NCBI GenBank assembly: GCA_900772685.1
Contig: CAAGRP010000463.1
Location: 1 to 5,939 of the forward strand
Length of the DNA: 5,939 bases
Direction of reading: 5' to 3'
DNA from: Lachnospiraceae bacterium
Lineage (GTDB): Bacteria > Bacillota > Clostridia > Lachnospirales > Lachnospiraceae
Shown here: piece after piece, positions 5,902-5,939 of the stretch
Layout of the letters: each line of letters starts with the position of its first letter
Numbering within the stretch: the first letter of the stretch is position 1
Made by a program: the position numbers and the translations under genes
Notes under the pieces: model-generated
Databases searched by the model: none
Seen by the model: only the letters and a program-made list of their open reading frames with translations
What the model was told of the DNA's origin: nothing

Positions 5902-5939
5902 TTATTGAAGAATTAGTGATTGATTTAAGTAAGGAACTT
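5880..5939 (+). other. Short AT-rich plus-strand open frame running off the right edge
   Basis: From a GTG at 5880 the plus strand stays open for 20 codons to the edge and encodes an amphipathic, acidic helix-like peptide including LTGLIEELVIDLSKEL. A TGA lies in the same frame at 5865-5867. Only 15 of the 53 bases from 5887 to 5939 are G or C, well below the rest of the window. No ribosome binding site precedes the GTG, so if it is coding it is more likely an internal piece of another gene than a true start. I do not recognise the product. Confidence 0.25.

Overview
The window looks like a housekeeping stretch of a Clostridia chromosome, most likely Lachnospiraceae. This is an inference from moderate GC content, frequent ATA and AGA/AGG codons, strong GGAGG-type ribosome binding sites, TTG starts, an archaeal/fungal-type aspartate-semialdehyde dehydrogenase, and QueH for the last step of queuosine synthesis. 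No species can be assigned from sequence alone.

All five clear genes lie on the minus strand and are packed like one operon, read from right to left. They are a polytopic membrane protein of the LPG_synthase_TM/YbhN flippase-like family (5670-4624), queH (4640-4017, overlapping the membrane gene by 17 nt), argH (3992-2595), asd (2574-1489) and topB (1473 to the left edge, where its C-terminal part is cut off). The gaps after the overlap are 24, 20 and 15 nt, each holding a ribosome binding site and no visible terminator. A candidate sigma-70-type promoter (TTGCTA, 17 nt, extended -10 TAATAT) lies at 5744-5716 in the only intergenic space, about 45 nt before the first start codon.

The products do not form one pathway. 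ArgH (arginine) and Asd (lysine, threonine, methionine, diaminopimelate) both belong to aspartate-derived amino acid metabolism. QueH modifies tRNA, TopB resolves DNA topology, and the membrane protein has no assignable substrate. Co-transcription is inferred from spacing only.

Right of the operon (5761-5901, minus) is a short reading frame matching the C-terminal end of an RluA-family rRNA pseudouridine synthase. It hits an in-frame stop where the rest of the enzyme should continue. From about 5887 to the right edge the DNA becomes AT-rich (15 G/C in 53 bases) and instead carries a plus-strand open frame running off the window. This looks like a junction: a truncated gene, an insertion boundary or an assembly chimera. 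It is the least ordinary point here.

I found no CRISPR array, tRNA, rRNA, riboswitch, insertion sequence or new defence or biosynthetic system. Several unusually good inverted repeats lie inside coding sequence, three of them in topB and one over the QueH cysteine motif. They are listed as curiosities.
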